In this document: positions 12,361 through 21,670 of the stretch, in pieces
How positions within the stretch are numbered: the stretch's first letter is position 1
Layout of the letters: every line of letters starts with the position of its first letter
NCBI GenBank assembly: GCA_021734255.1
Contig: JAIPJM010000009.1
Coordinates: 1 to 64,000, forward strand
From: Fidelibacterota bacterium
GTDB lineage: Bacteria; Fidelibacterota; UBA8477; JABMPR01
Length of the DNA stretch: 64,000 nucleotides
Direction of reading: 5' to 3'
Notes under the pieces: model-generated
What the model was told of the DNA's origin: nothing
The model's input: the letters and a program-made list of their open reading frames with translations, nothing else
Databases searched by the model: none
Position numbers and translations under genes: made by a program

Positions 12361-12752
12361 TAAGATTTCTCCCCATTTTCTTGCGCTTGTCTCGTCATAA
12401 AAAGCGGCCAATAATAAGCTTCGACCCCATGCCACGCAAGGAAGTTTATAAGCAAGATTACAATAAATGTCACCTTATGTAAAGTCCCAGAATTCAATAA
12501 GATAGCCGCCCATAAACCAAGCAAAATGACCTTCAAAAAGAAGCCGATAATATTGATTTTCTGTAGCTGAATAGCTCCCTGAGTCTTCTGCCTCTCAACC
12601 CAATACAATAATCCCGTACTGATCAGCACCGGAACCAAAGCTGCGGCTAAAACAGAACTCACCCTCTCTGAGCTGCCTGTAAAGACAAAGGCTGCCACGA
12701 CCAGACCGTTCAAACCCACTGCTGAAAAAAGGATTATCTGCCAGGGTTTCAT
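12360..12752 (-). CDS. Small 4-TM protein, AtpI-like position in atp operon
   Basis: Hydrophobic 130 aa protein between the AtpZ-like gene and atpB. Confidence 0.6.
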   Translation of the reverse strand: MKPWQIILFSAVGLNGLVVAAFVFTGSSERVSSVLAAALVPVLISTGLLYWVERQKTQGAIQLQKINIIGFFLKVILLGLWAAILLNSGTLHKVTFIVILLINFLAWHGVEAYYWPLFMTRQAQENGEKS

Positions 12753-12952
12753 TCTTCATCCTTATTCATGTAGAGGCGTTTATATAACTCGTACATACCA
12801 ATAAATGCACCCAACAGTGCACCTATCAGAAGTCCGTATTGGGGCCAGTCAAACTTATGGTCAAGATAATAACCAAGGGCACCCAGACCGAGCACACTAC
12901 CGGTCATGGTAGAGGCCGCAGCCATATATTTGCCCTGTGTCCTAGATGACAT
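12749..12952 (-). CDS. AtpZ/AtpI-family protein
   Basis: 67 aa, two TM, GLGALGYYLDHKFDWPQYGLLIGALLGAFIGMYELYKRL. Confidence 0.75.
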   Translation of the reverse strand: MSSRTQGKYMAAASTMTGSVLGLGALGYYLDHKFDWPQYGLLIGALLGAFIGMYELYKRLYMNKDEE

Positions 12953-12957
12953 GGGAT

Positions 12958-13338
12958 CTAGCTATCAAGCTCGGGAATGCTAGAGTCAACCGCTTCTTTT
13001 GCAGCTTCAGGCTTCATTGAGCTACGCCCCTGAAAAACGGCGCCATCTTCAATGATCAATCGAGTAGCGATGACATCACCCTTGAGTCGCCCTTTTTTAC
13101 CAACGGCAACCTTACCTTTCACTTCAACATTACCACCGACGATACCGCCGATGATGGCATACTCACCTTTGATACCACCTTTGACGATACCTGTCTCTGA
13201 GACGGTTACAAAACCCGATGCATTGACGCTGCCGTCAACTGTACCGTTGATATGCGCACTTCCATTGATGGTCATATTGCCTGATACGTGACTCCCGCGT
13301 CCAACAATAGTTTCTATCCGGTGTATTTTATTAGCCAT
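12958..13338 (-). CDS. Bactofilin
   Basis: IETIVGRGSHVSGNMTINGSAHINGTVDGSV ... GVVGGNVEVKG repeats (DUF583). Confidence 0.93.
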   Translation of the reverse strand: MANKIHRIETIVGRGSHVSGNMTINGSAHINGTVDGSVNASGFVTVSETGIVKGGIKGEYAIIGGIVGGNVEVKGKVAVGKKGRLKGDVIATRLIIEDGAVFQGRSSMKPEAAKEAVDSSIPELDS

Positions 13339-14140
13339 TTTCCTCTTCCTGTTCTACAGGTGTAAAATTGTCTTCTGTCAATTCCGTAATGAAGGTCGCT
13401 GGGTCCAGGGGAACCCCGTTATGCCAGATCTCGAAATGTAGGTGCGCACCACCCGAGATACCCGTATTCCCCATAACAGCAATGGGCTCAGCACGATCGA
13501 CGACCTGTCTTTGAGTGACCAGGTTCTGCTCATTGTGGCCGTAAACGGTTAGATATCCATTTCCATGATCGATGATGATCATATTGCCATAACGATAGGT
13601 CCAATTTGAAAAGATTACATACCCGCGACCAGCGGCCTTAACAACCCGATCCTGAATGGAGGAGAGATCGATTCCCAGGTGGTCCTGACTGAATAAGCCC
13701 GCCCGGACGATAAAGCCTCGATTGACGAAGCCCTTGATCGGTAAATAGGTCGGCAGATCATCTAGCAGACCCATTGTTTCAAAAGGAGAAAGTTCGCCAC
13801 CTCCATTTGCCATATCTACACTGTCGGTCATCTCCCCAGAAAGATCATAATGGGTACCGAGCGTGCTCTCTAAAAATTGATTGATCTCCTCAATTCGCTT
13901 TGCATTCTGCAGCAAAACGGCCACCTCCTGACGTTCACTGAGCAGGAAGTCGTTCTCCGAGACAATCTTATTGTAGTTGATCGCCTTGGGCAGAAAGTAA
14001 ATGCTGAACAGCACCAGGCCCACAACCAGAAGGAGCGCCATCACTTTCAACAGGTTCAGGGTGCGAGCTGTGATGGACATTGACCGCCCTGAAGCTTCAT
14101 TATCAGGCAGGATCAATAGCGTATATTTTTCATGTTTCAT
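13331..14140 (-). CDS. M23 family peptidoglycan metallopeptidase
   Basis: HLGIDLS ... YGNMIIIDHGNGYLTVYGHNEQN ... GISGGAHLHFEIWHNGVPLDP. Confidence 0.93.
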   Translation of the reverse strand: MKHEKYTLLILPDNEASGRSMSITARTLNLLKVMALLLVVGLVLFSIYFLPKAINYNKIVSENDFLLSERQEVAVLLQNAKRIEEINQFLESTLGTHYDLSGEMTDSVDMANGGGELSPFETMGLLDDLPTYLPIKGFVNRGFIVRAGLFSQDHLGIDLSSIQDRVVKAAGRGYVIFSNWTYRYGNMIIIDHGNGYLTVYGHNEQNLVTQRQVVDRAEPIAVMGNTGISGGAHLHFEIWHNGVPLDPATFITELTEDNFTPVEQEEENG

Positions 14141-14170
14141 CAGTATCTACTTTTCTATGATTTGTTACTG

Positions 14171-15079
14171 TCAATCATCCAGCTTTTCCAACAGTTCAAT
14201 GATGCGTTCCAGATCCTCGTCTCCAAAGTATTGTACTTCAATCACGCCTTTTTTCCGGCCGGGTTTGATTTGTACCCGCGTGCCCAGGCGTGCCATCAAC
14301 AGCTCTTCGCTCTTGCGCACGTAAATAGATTTGGTTTGCTTTTTGGATGGCTTCTTTGCCGACTGCTTTTTCTCGCTTTTCAACTTGCGTATGTAATTCT
14401 CAGTTTCCCGAACACTCAAATTCTGGCGGCGAACGACCTTGAACACATTGATGATCTCTTTTTCTGAATCCAGGCCGAGAAAAGCTCGGGCATGTCCTGC
14501 GGAAAGGACCAGGTTTTTTACCGCCAGCTTAATCTCTGCTGGAAGCTTGAGTAACCGCAGGGAATTCGTGATCGCAACGCGACTCTTACCTATATTTCCG
14601 GCGATCTTCTCATGGGAGAGTTTGTACTTTTCCGCCAGCAAAGCATATGCTTCGGCTTCTTCTAATGGATTCAGATTGTCGCGTTGGAGATTCTCGATCA
14701 GGGCCATCTCCATCATATCCACATCGGAATCGACTTCTAAAATGTGAACGGGAATGCTCTCAAGCTTAAGTTCCTGACAGGCACGCAATCTTCTCTCGCC
14801 GGCGATCAACTCATATTTACCGTCTATTTCCCGCACTGTCACGGGCTGGATCAGCCCCTTCGAGTTGATGGAATTTTTCAGGTCTTCAAAAGCTTGAAGC
14901 GCTTTTTCTGAATTAAAATCTTTTCGAGGTTGAAATGGATTTGGTTCGATCTCGTTCGGATCCAGCGAGATGACGGCACTCACATCATCAGAGGAAGCGC
15001 CAAGAGAATCAAGGATGGCGTCCAGGCCGCGTCCCAATCGTTTTGGTTTTTCAGGCATTTTGCAGCACCTCTTCCACAA
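14171..15079 (-). CDS. parB: Chromosome partitioning protein ParB
   Basis: [44 protein letters not shown]. Confidence 0.95.
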   Translation of the reverse strand: MWKRCCKMPEKPKRLGRGLDAILDSLGASSDDVSAVISLDPNEIEPNPFQPRKDFNSEKALQAFEDLKNSINSKGLIQPVTVREIDGKYELIAGERRLRACQELKLESIPVHILEVDSDVDMMEMALIENLQRDNLNPLEEAEAYALLAEKYKLSHEKIAGNIGKSRVAITNSLRLLKLPAEIKLAVKNLVLSAGHARAFLGLDSEKEIINVFKVVRRQNLSVRETENYIRKLKSEKKQSAKKPSKKQTKSIYVRKSEELLMARLGTRVQIKPGRKKGVIEVQYFGDEDLERIIELLEKLDD

Positions 15080-15812
15080 GGCTCATATAGTTGGCGGCAC
15101 CGACGGAATTGGCATCGTAAAGCATGATCGGTTTTCCATGACTGGGAGATTCACTCAACCTGACATTCCGATAAATATAAGTTTTATAAACTGTGTCCTT
15201 GAAATAGGTTTTTACTTCACTCACAACCTGCTTGCTCAGGTTTAAGCGGCTGTCATACATGGTCATGAGCACGCCTTCAATGACCAGCGCCTTATTAATG
15301 GTCTTTTGAACGCGCCTGACTGTATTCAATAGTTGGCCCAGTCCTTCCAGGGCGTAGTATTCGCATTGAATGGGAATGAGGATGGAATGTGAAGCTGTCA
15401 GCGCATTTATCGTGAGCAAGCCCAATGACGGTGGACAGTCCATGATGATAAAATCGTACTTGTCTTCCACCAGAGCCAGGGCTTCCTTTAATATTCGTTC
15501 ACGGGCCATGGCGGAAACCAGTTCCACTTCAGCGCCAACGAGTGAGGGGCTGGAAGGGACCACCTCGAGAAAAGGAAGTTCAGATTTCTGAAGGACATCC
15601 TCAATTGTAGCCTGTCCAAGCATGACCTGGTAGATACTATTCCCGTCGACCCGAACAGGACTTCCCAGACCGGCAGTTGCATTTGCCTGGGGATCCAGAT
15701 CCACCAAAAGACATTTTTTCTCTGCCACTGCCAGACCAGCGGCCAGGTTTACAGATGTCGTTGTTTTACCAACGCCCCCTTTTTGATTTACAATGGCGAT
15801 TATTTTTGCCAT
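15051..15812 (-). CDS. parA: Chromosome partitioning ATPase ParA/Soj
   Basis: [20 protein letters not shown] deviant Walker A. Confidence 0.97.
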   Translation of the reverse strand: MAKIIAIVNQKGGVGKTTTSVNLAAGLAVAEKKCLLVDLDPQANATAGLGSPVRVDGNSIYQVMLGQATIEDVLQKSELPFLEVVPSSPSLVGAEVELVSAMARERILKEALALVEDKYDFIIMDCPPSLGLLTINALTASHSILIPIQCEYYALEGLGQLLNTVRRVQKTINKALVIEGVLMTMYDSRLNLSKQVVSEVKTYFKDTVYKTYIYRNVRLSESPSHGKPIMLYDANSVGAANYMSLVEEVLQNA

Positions 15813-16298
15813 AAGCTATTGTTTTTTAATAACCTTTCAGCATTTAATTCAGGCTGTGAATATAGTTGCGTTTGCTACGAAAAACAACGTTAGCTTCATC
15901 GCCGTCTTGCTTGGTTTATCCCTATCTCCGACACTCACCTTGATCGCCCGCCAGGTCGTCCCCAAGATCATGATCAGACTGACATGGAGTAACGGGATCA
16001 TTAGACCTGAATTGAACATGCAGGAAATTAGCTACTGCTATTGGTGATGCTATTCATTTGTTCTTTTCTCAGGCAGGAATTGCCTTGTCAATCCTGAGAA
16101 AGATGTCCAATTAAACTCATCCTGATGATCGATGAATGAACGATTTATGAGCTAGCGAAATGCACCGGATTTGCAGGCGCTAATTGATATGAATGCGCAG
16201 AACCCTTTACTTGCTTGCGTTTTGCAAGGATTAATTAGTGCTCTCAATATTTGCCAAGAGTATTACATATTATTTGTTATTAATACCCTCATTCAATG

Positions 16299-16314
16299 TG
16301 GCACAAATATAGCA
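16299..16314 (+). promoter_or_regulatory. Candidate sigma54-like promoter upstream of merR/sulfur operon
   Basis: TGGCAC-AAATA-TAGCA; GG and GC cores with 12-bp register. Confidence 0.35.
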
Positions 16315-16341
16315 AACCTAGATTTTGGAGTATAGGTTTGC
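16312..16341. promoter_or_regulatory. Perfect 9-bp inverted repeat, candidate operator or RNA hairpin
   Basis: GCAAACCTA-(GATTTTGGAGTA)-TAGGTTTGC immediately before ATG at 16343. Confidence 0.6.
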
Positions 16342-16342
16342 G

Positions 16343-16807
16343 ATGAATAGTCAGAACATACAAAACCGCCTGAATGACAAGACAAGACCGATGTTTACCA
16401 TTGGTGTTACCGCTGATCTTATCGGTGTCTCTGTTCATACCTTAAGAATGTATGAGAATGAAGGACTCATTCTTCCAAGCCGGACCCAATCTCAGAGGAG
16501 ATTGTATTCCCATTCAGATATCGAACGTCTACAGTGTATTCGAGCCATGATCGAAGAACGCGGATTCAATCTGGCTGGCATTAAAGGCATGATATCCATG
16601 GCTCCCTGTTGGGAGATCAAAGGATGCAGTAAAGCAGATCAGCAGATCTGTGACGCCTATCATCATGCCCTGGAACCTTGTTGGGTTGTAAAAACAAAGG
16701 GTGGTGAATGCGTAGACACTGATTGCACTGATTGTCCCGTTTATACAGAAGTTACCACATGTCATAATATGAAAACGTATTTAAAAGAACATTGGAAGCA
16801 CGCATGA
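16343..16807 (+). CDS. MerR-family regulator with Cys-rich (two-CW-like) C-terminal domain
   Basis: TIGVTADLIGVSVHTLRMYENEGLILPSRTQSQRRLYSHSDIERL HTH; C-terminal PCWEIKGC..C..PCWVV..C..C..C..C. ORF track uses TTG 16325; ATG 16343 preferred. Confidence 0.88.
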   Translation: MNSQNIQNRLNDKTRPMFTIGVTADLIGVSVHTLRMYENEGLILPSRTQSQRRLYSHSDIERLQCIRAMIEERGFNLAGIKGMISMAPCWEIKGCSKADQQICDAYHHALEPCWVVKTKGGECVDTDCTDCPVYTEVTTCHNMKTYLKEHWKHA

Positions 16808-19047
16808 GTCATACAATGAATCGTCGTGAGTTTATCAAGATAGCGGGTGTGGGAGCCAGCAGCCTGGCCTTCGCCACCCCCTTGTTTGATTTCTCAAAAG
16901 GTGAAGTGCTTGCCCCGGATACCCATCCAGGGATGTATTCGAAGCGAACACCTACATACTGTGAGATCTGCTTTTGGAAATGCGCTGGGTGGGTGCATAC
17001 CAACGAAGCAGGCAATATCTGGAAGATTACTGGTCATGAGGATGACCCCCATTCAAACGGACGTCTCTGCCCCAGAGGTACTGGCGGTGTTGGTATGTAC
17101 AATGATGAAGATCGACTAAAAACACCCCTGATCCGGACAGGGAAACGGGGGAGCCAGACCTTCAGAGAAGCCAGTTGGGATGAAGCGTTCGAGTACATCG
17201 CTGATGGATTGAAGAAGATCGCTGAAGAACATGGTCCCGAATGCGTGGCTCTCTTTACCCATGGATCAGGCGGTACATATTTCGGTGATATGCTAAAAGC
17301 TTACGGATCGAATAATATTGCAGCCCCCTCCTATGCTCAGTGTCGTGGACCCCGCGAAGTTGGATTTATTTCAACATACGGAGAAGGTGTCCAGTCTCCA
17401 GAAAGAGTTGACATCCGGGATACCAGATGCCTGGTTTTGATCGGATCGCACTTTGGTGAAAACATGCATAATGGCCCTGTGCAGGAGATCTCACAGGCCA
17501 CAGGAAAAGGCGCTTCAATCATCACCGTGGACCCAAGATTCTCAACGGTGGCCAGTAAATCAAAATTTTGGTTGCCGATCAAGCCGGCCACTGACCTGGC
17601 ACTGCTGCTGGCATGGATGCATGTGATCATATACGAAGGTTTATACGATAAAGAATATGTGGAAAAGTATACCTACGGATTTGAAGACCTGAAAGCCCAT
17701 GTGGCAGGTATGACCCCTGAGTGGGCCTACGGTATCACAACGATCAAGCCTGAGCAGATCAGGGCAACGGCACGTGAAATGGCGAATGCCAGCCCACGGG
17801 TGATCATTCATCCCGGCCGCCACGTTACTTGGTATGGTGATGACACCCAGCGCCTAAGGGCAGTAGCAATACTGAATGCTATTCTGGGTTCCTGGGGTCG
17901 ACGTGGTGGATATTATTATCCAGAAAAAGTGTCATTCAAAAGCTATCCACATCCTCCCTTTCCAAAACCGAAACGTACCTGGAAAGACGCCTACCCGGGT
18001 CAATACAAGCTTGCCGGATTGGCGCTGGCATCAGGTATCTGTGATGCCACAGTTCCAACGACTGAGCGGGATTGCTCATTCAAGGGCTGGATCGTGAATG
18101 GAACCAATCTCATCCATACCTTGCCAAACCAGGAAAACACATTGAAGGCAATCGATGCTCTGGACCTCATGGTTGTCATCGATACCATGCCTATGGAGAT
18201 CACAGGCTACGCCGACGTGATCCTACCTGAATGCACCTATCTGGAACGCTATGACAGTATCCGTGTCAGTCCACATCGGGAACCGACGATTGCCCTGCGA
18301 ATGCCGGCTGCTGAGCCGAAGTACAATACAAAACCAGCCTGGTGGATGGCGAAAGGCATTGCTGAAAAGCTAGGCCTGGGTCACTACCTACCCTGGAAGA
18401 ATATTGAAGAAAAGCTGGACTGGGAATTGAAGCAGGTCGGAACATCACTGCAAGAGATGAAGCGCATCGGTGTGAAGAAATTCGAGCGTGAATATGATGA
18501 TCTCTATCCCATGGAAGACCTTGCAGACTTTGAGTTCAATACGAACACAGGTAAGATCGAGCTCTACTCAACAGCCATGGAAGATGAAGGGTATGACCCC
18601 TTACCCAAGTACACGCATCACGAAGAACCACCGTATGGCTACTATCGTCTCAACTATGGTAGAGCACCCATGCACACCTTTAGTAGAACCGCCAACAATC
18701 CCAATCTGACAGACCTGATGGATGAGAATAGCGTATGGGTCAATCCAAAGGTTGCCAAGGGGTGGGACTTGAAGAACGATCAATATGTCTGGTTAGAAAA
18801 CCAGGATGGTGTCATCACCAAAACACCCATTAAAGTGAGAGTCACAGAGCGGATCCGCTTTGATAGTGTATTTGTGGTCCATGGCTTTGGTCACACCAAT
18901 CGTCACCTCTCCCGGGCGAACGGTCGCGGTGCCAGTGATGCTGATCTTATCACTCGCGTCCATACCGATCCTGTCATGGGTGGTACAGGTATGCGAGGGA
19001 ATTTCGTCACCTTCCGCTTTGAAGCTGGAGAGGAGGTGTCATCATGA
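16804..19047 (+). CDS. Tat-exported molybdopterin oxidoreductase (PsrA/PhsA-like catalytic subunit)
   Basis: RREFIKIAGVGASSLAF Tat signal; YCEICFWKC FeS site, GRLCPRG, AQCRGPR, C-terminal molydop-binding domain; ATGA overlap with merR. Confidence 0.93.
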   Translation: MSHTMNRREFIKIAGVGASSLAFATPLFDFSKGEVLAPDTHPGMYSKRTPTYCEICFWKCAGWVHTNEAGNIWKITGHEDDPHSNGRLCPRGTGGVGMYNDEDRLKTPLIRTGKRGSQTFREASWDEAFEYIADGLKKIAEEHGPECVALFTHGSGGTYFGDMLKAYGSNNIAAPSYAQCRGPREVGFISTYGEGVQSPERVDIRDTRCLVLIGSHFGENMHNGPVQEISQATGKGASIITVDPRFSTVASKSKFWLPIKPATDLALLLAWMHVIIYEGLYDKEYVEKYTYGFEDLKAHVAGMTPEWAYGITTIKPEQIRATAREMANASPRVIIHPGRHVTWYGDDTQRLRAVAILNAILGSWGRRGGYYYPEKVSFKSYPHPPFPKPKRTWKDAYPGQYKLAGLALASGICDATVPTTERDCSFKGWIVNGTNLIHTLPNQENTLKAIDALDLMVVIDTMPMEITGYADVILPECTYLERYDSIRVSPHREPTIALRMPAAEPKYNTKPAWWMAKGIAEKLGLGHYLPWKNIEEKLDWELKQVGTSLQEMKRIGVKKFEREYDDLYPMEDLADFEFNTNTGKIELYSTAMEDEGYDPLPKYTHHEEPPYGYYRLNYGRAPMHTFSRTANNPNLTDLMDENSVWVNPKVAKGWDLKNDQYVWLENQDGVITKTPIKVRVTERIRFDSVFVVHGFGHTNRHLSRANGRGASDADLITRVHTDPVMGGTGMRGNFVTFRFEAGEEVSS

Positions 19048-19577
19048 GATACGGCATGGCTGTGGACACTCTAAAGTGTGTCGGCTGTAGTGACTGTGTC
19101 GTTGCCTGCCAAACTGAGAATGACGTACCTATCGGATACTGCAGGGATTGGATCGTGGAAAAGACCTTTGGAAGTTATCCCGAACTGCAGCTCGAGATCC
19201 GCTCAGAAAGATGTAATCATTGCGCAAATGCACCCTGTGTTCGTACCTGCCCTACGGAAGCCAGTCACTACGGCCCCGGTGGTGTTGTACTGGTAGAGGA
19301 GAATGAATGTATTGGCTGTAAGGCCTGCATCACATCCTGCCCTTATGATGCACGTTTCGTCCATCCCGAAGGATATGTAGACAAGTGTACTTTCTGTATA
19401 CACCGTGTCGAAAAAGGTCAGAACCCAGCCTGCGTGTCTGTTTGTCCTACCCACGCGATGATCTTTGGTGACATGGACGACCCAAACAGTGAACTATCGA
19501 AAGCAATGGCGACCAGAAAATGGAAAGCACTGATTCCTGAAGCTGGCACTGATCCAAAAGTATTCTACTTGTTATAG
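19044..19577 (+). CDS. 4Fe-4S ferredoxin subunit of Mo-oxidoreductase (PsrB/PhsB-like)
   Basis: CVGCSDCVVACQ, CNHCANAPCVRTCP, CIGCKACITSCPYDAR, CTFCIHRVEKGQNPACVSVCP. Confidence 0.95.
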   Translation: MRYGMAVDTLKCVGCSDCVVACQTENDVPIGYCRDWIVEKTFGSYPELQLEIRSERCNHCANAPCVRTCPTEASHYGPGGVVLVEENECIGCKACITSCPYDARFVHPEGYVDKCTFCIHRVEKGQNPACVSVCPTHAMIFGDMDDPNSELSKAMATRKWKALIPEAGTDPKVFYLL

Positions 19578-19585
19578 AGGCTATC

Positions 19586-20527
19586 ATGATTGAAGAAATA
19601 ATTACTAGTGGACGAATGAATCCGGAGATCGATCCCGTGCTCCATGTTTGGGGCTGGGAGATCCCTTTTTACCTGTTTCTGGGTGGGATAGCGGCCGGAT
19701 TACTGATCTTTTCTGCCTACTTCTCCTTGAGGGGTCGTGAGGATGAACTACCAACGGCGGTTAAATGGATGCCGCTCGGTGTCCCCGTTGTTATTAGTGT
19801 CGGATTGATCGCCTTACTTCTGGATCTATCCCACGTCTGGTATTTCTGGCAGTTATTCACCAATATACGCTGGGAATCACCCATGTCATGGGGTGCCTGG
19901 ACGTTGACCGTCATTACCCCCCTTTCCATCGCCTGGATAGCCATCTGGATCGAGGATATATTTCCAAATTGGGACTGGAAGTTTGAAGAAGTAAAAACAG
20001 TCATCAAATGGTTGAAAGAACAGAAGCGGGTTCTCGCTCAGGTGCTGATCCTGCTATCCATAATCCTGGGCATGTACACAGGTATCCTGCTATCAGCTTT
20101 CAATGCCAGGCCATTCTGGAATACCAGTATACTGGGACCGCTCTTCCTGGCGTCAGGACTATCAGCAAGTGCGGCACTCATCGTATTTTTCTCAAAATCA
20201 GAGGTCGAGAAACGGTTATTCACACGAATCGATATTATTCTCATCGGGATCGAACTATTTCTGATCGTTCATCTCTTCATGGGTCATCTCGCTGGAACGC
20301 AGGTTCACATTCAAGCAGCCGAAATGTTCCTGGGTGGGCCTTATACGGTGGTTTTCTGGATCTTTGTGGTCGGGATGGGACTTGTTCTTCCCGTCGTTCT
20401 CGAACTCCTGGAGCTCAAACATAAATTCATTCCAGCTATCGTACCAGTTGTGCTCATCGTTGGCGGTAATCTCATGCTGCGCTTTATCGTTGTCAGTGCC
20501 GGCCAGGCCAGTCGCTGGTTGTATTAA
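19586..20527 (+). CDS. NrfD/PsrC-like membrane quinone-interacting subunit
   Basis: Multi-TM, WGWEIPFYLFLGGIAAGL; operon position. Confidence 0.9.
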   Translation: MIEEIITSGRMNPEIDPVLHVWGWEIPFYLFLGGIAAGLLIFSAYFSLRGREDELPTAVKWMPLGVPVVISVGLIALLLDLSHVWYFWQLFTNIRWESPMSWGAWTLTVITPLSIAWIAIWIEDIFPNWDWKFEEVKTVIKWLKEQKRVLAQVLILLSIILGMYTGILLSAFNARPFWNTSILGPLFLASGLSASAALIVFFSKSEVEKRLFTRIDIILIGIELFLIVHLFMGHLAGTQVHIQAAEMFLGGPYTVVFWIFVVGMGLVLPVVLELLELKHKFIPAIVPVVLIVGGNLMLRFIVVSAGQASRWLY

Positions 20528-20560
20528 ATATTAATGACGTTTGAATAAAGGTTAATTGAA

Positions 20561-21070
20561 ATGAAAACAAAGTACATGAATCCTTACCTGGCAGGGGTCC
20601 TCCTTGGCCTGGTTCTTCTCATGGCTTTCTTCTTCTCAGGACGCGGCCTGGGTGCAAGTGGAGCCATGAAAAGCGTAATGGTGACGGCAGTGGATGTCGT
20701 TGCACCCGAACATACCGCGAATTCAGATTTTTACGGCAAGTACGTAGGGGAAGGTAAATCACCTATGAAAGCCTGGTTAGTTTTTGAGGTCCTGGGTGTG
20801 CTGGTCGGTGGTTTTCTTTCCGGTGCCCTTTCTGGTCGCTTGAACTGGAAGATCGAACACTTCCCGGGTATCAGTTCCAACAGGCGACTCGTCTTCGCTG
20901 CACTCGGTGGCATCCTGTTTGGGTTTGGAGCCCAGCTGGGACGTGGTTGTACCAGTGGATCGGCATTAACCGGTATGGCTGTGCTTTCAGTCGGTGGATT
21001 TGTCACGATGGCGGCAATTTTTGGAACCGCCTTCGCACTGGCCTACTTCTTTAGAAAAAATTGGATATAG
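20561..21070 (+). CDS. YeeE/YedE-family sulfur transporter, half 1
   Basis: FGFGAQLGRGCTSGSALTGMAVLSVGGFVTM. Confidence 0.9.
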   Translation: MKTKYMNPYLAGVLLGLVLLMAFFFSGRGLGASGAMKSVMVTAVDVVAPEHTANSDFYGKYVGEGKSPMKAWLVFEVLGVLVGGFLSGALSGRLNWKIEHFPGISSNRRLVFAALGGILFGFGAQLGRGCTSGSALTGMAVLSVGGFVTMAAIFGTAFALAYFFRKNWI

Positions 21071-21076
21071 GAGGCG

Positions 21077-21670
21077 ATGATGGGACCTTTAGTACCTCAA
21101 GAGATCATCGGCGCGAATTGGAATTTGTTCATTGCATTCGCTATTGGAGTCGGTTTTGGTTTTGTCCTCGAGCAGGCAGGATTTAGTTCGAGTAGAAAGT
21201 TGGCCGGCATGTTTTACGGTTATGATACCGTTGTATTAAAAGTGTTTTTTACAGGCGCCATCACTGCCATGCTGGGTCTGTTATTTTTCAGCCTATTCGG
21301 CTGGATCGACCTGAACCTGGTCTATGTGAACCCGACCTTCCTTGGCAGTGCCATCGTCGGTGGGATTATCATGGGCGCTGGATTCATCATGGGCGGATTC
21401 TGCCCCGGCACGAGTGTCTGTGCAGCAGCGATTGGAAAAGTTGATGCCATGGTCTTCATTGGCGGAATTTTTCTCGGCGTATTCTTTTTCGCGGAAGGGT
21501 ACCCCCTGCTGAAGGATTTCTACATGTCAGGCTCCTATGGACCATTAAAATTGCATGAGGTTCTAGGTATCTCAAGTGGCGTGCTTGTATTACTAGTTAT
21601 CATTGCCGCACTGGGGATGTTCAAATTGGGTGAAATGGCTGAGAAGAAGTGGCCCAGAGAGGAGTATTGA
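21077..21670 (+). CDS. YeeE/YedE-family sulfur transporter, half 2
   Basis: GFVLEQAGFSSSRKLAGMFYGYD, MGAGFIMGGFCPGTSVCAAAIGK. Confidence 0.9.
   Translation: MMGPLVPQEIIGANWNLFIAFAIGVGFGFVLEQAGFSSSRKLAGMFYGYDTVVLKVFFTGAITAMLGLLFFSLFGWIDLNLVYVNPTFLGSAIVGGIIMGAGFIMGGFCPGTSVCAAAIGKVDAMVFIGGIFLGVFFFAEGYPLLKDFYMSGSYGPLKLHEVLGISSGVLVLLVIIAALGMFKLGEMAEKKWPREEY

Noticed and set aside
15793-16047. 84-aa plus-strand ORF in the parA-merR intergenic region
   Set aside because: No RBS or recognisable similarity and its start overlaps parA antisense; treated as non-coding.
15813-16324. Possible parS or oriC element next to parAB
   Set aside because: No TGTTTCACGTGAAACA-like 16-mer or DnaA-box cluster seen by eye; only weak imperfect repeats such as GCGCTAATTGAT/ATTAATTAGTGC.
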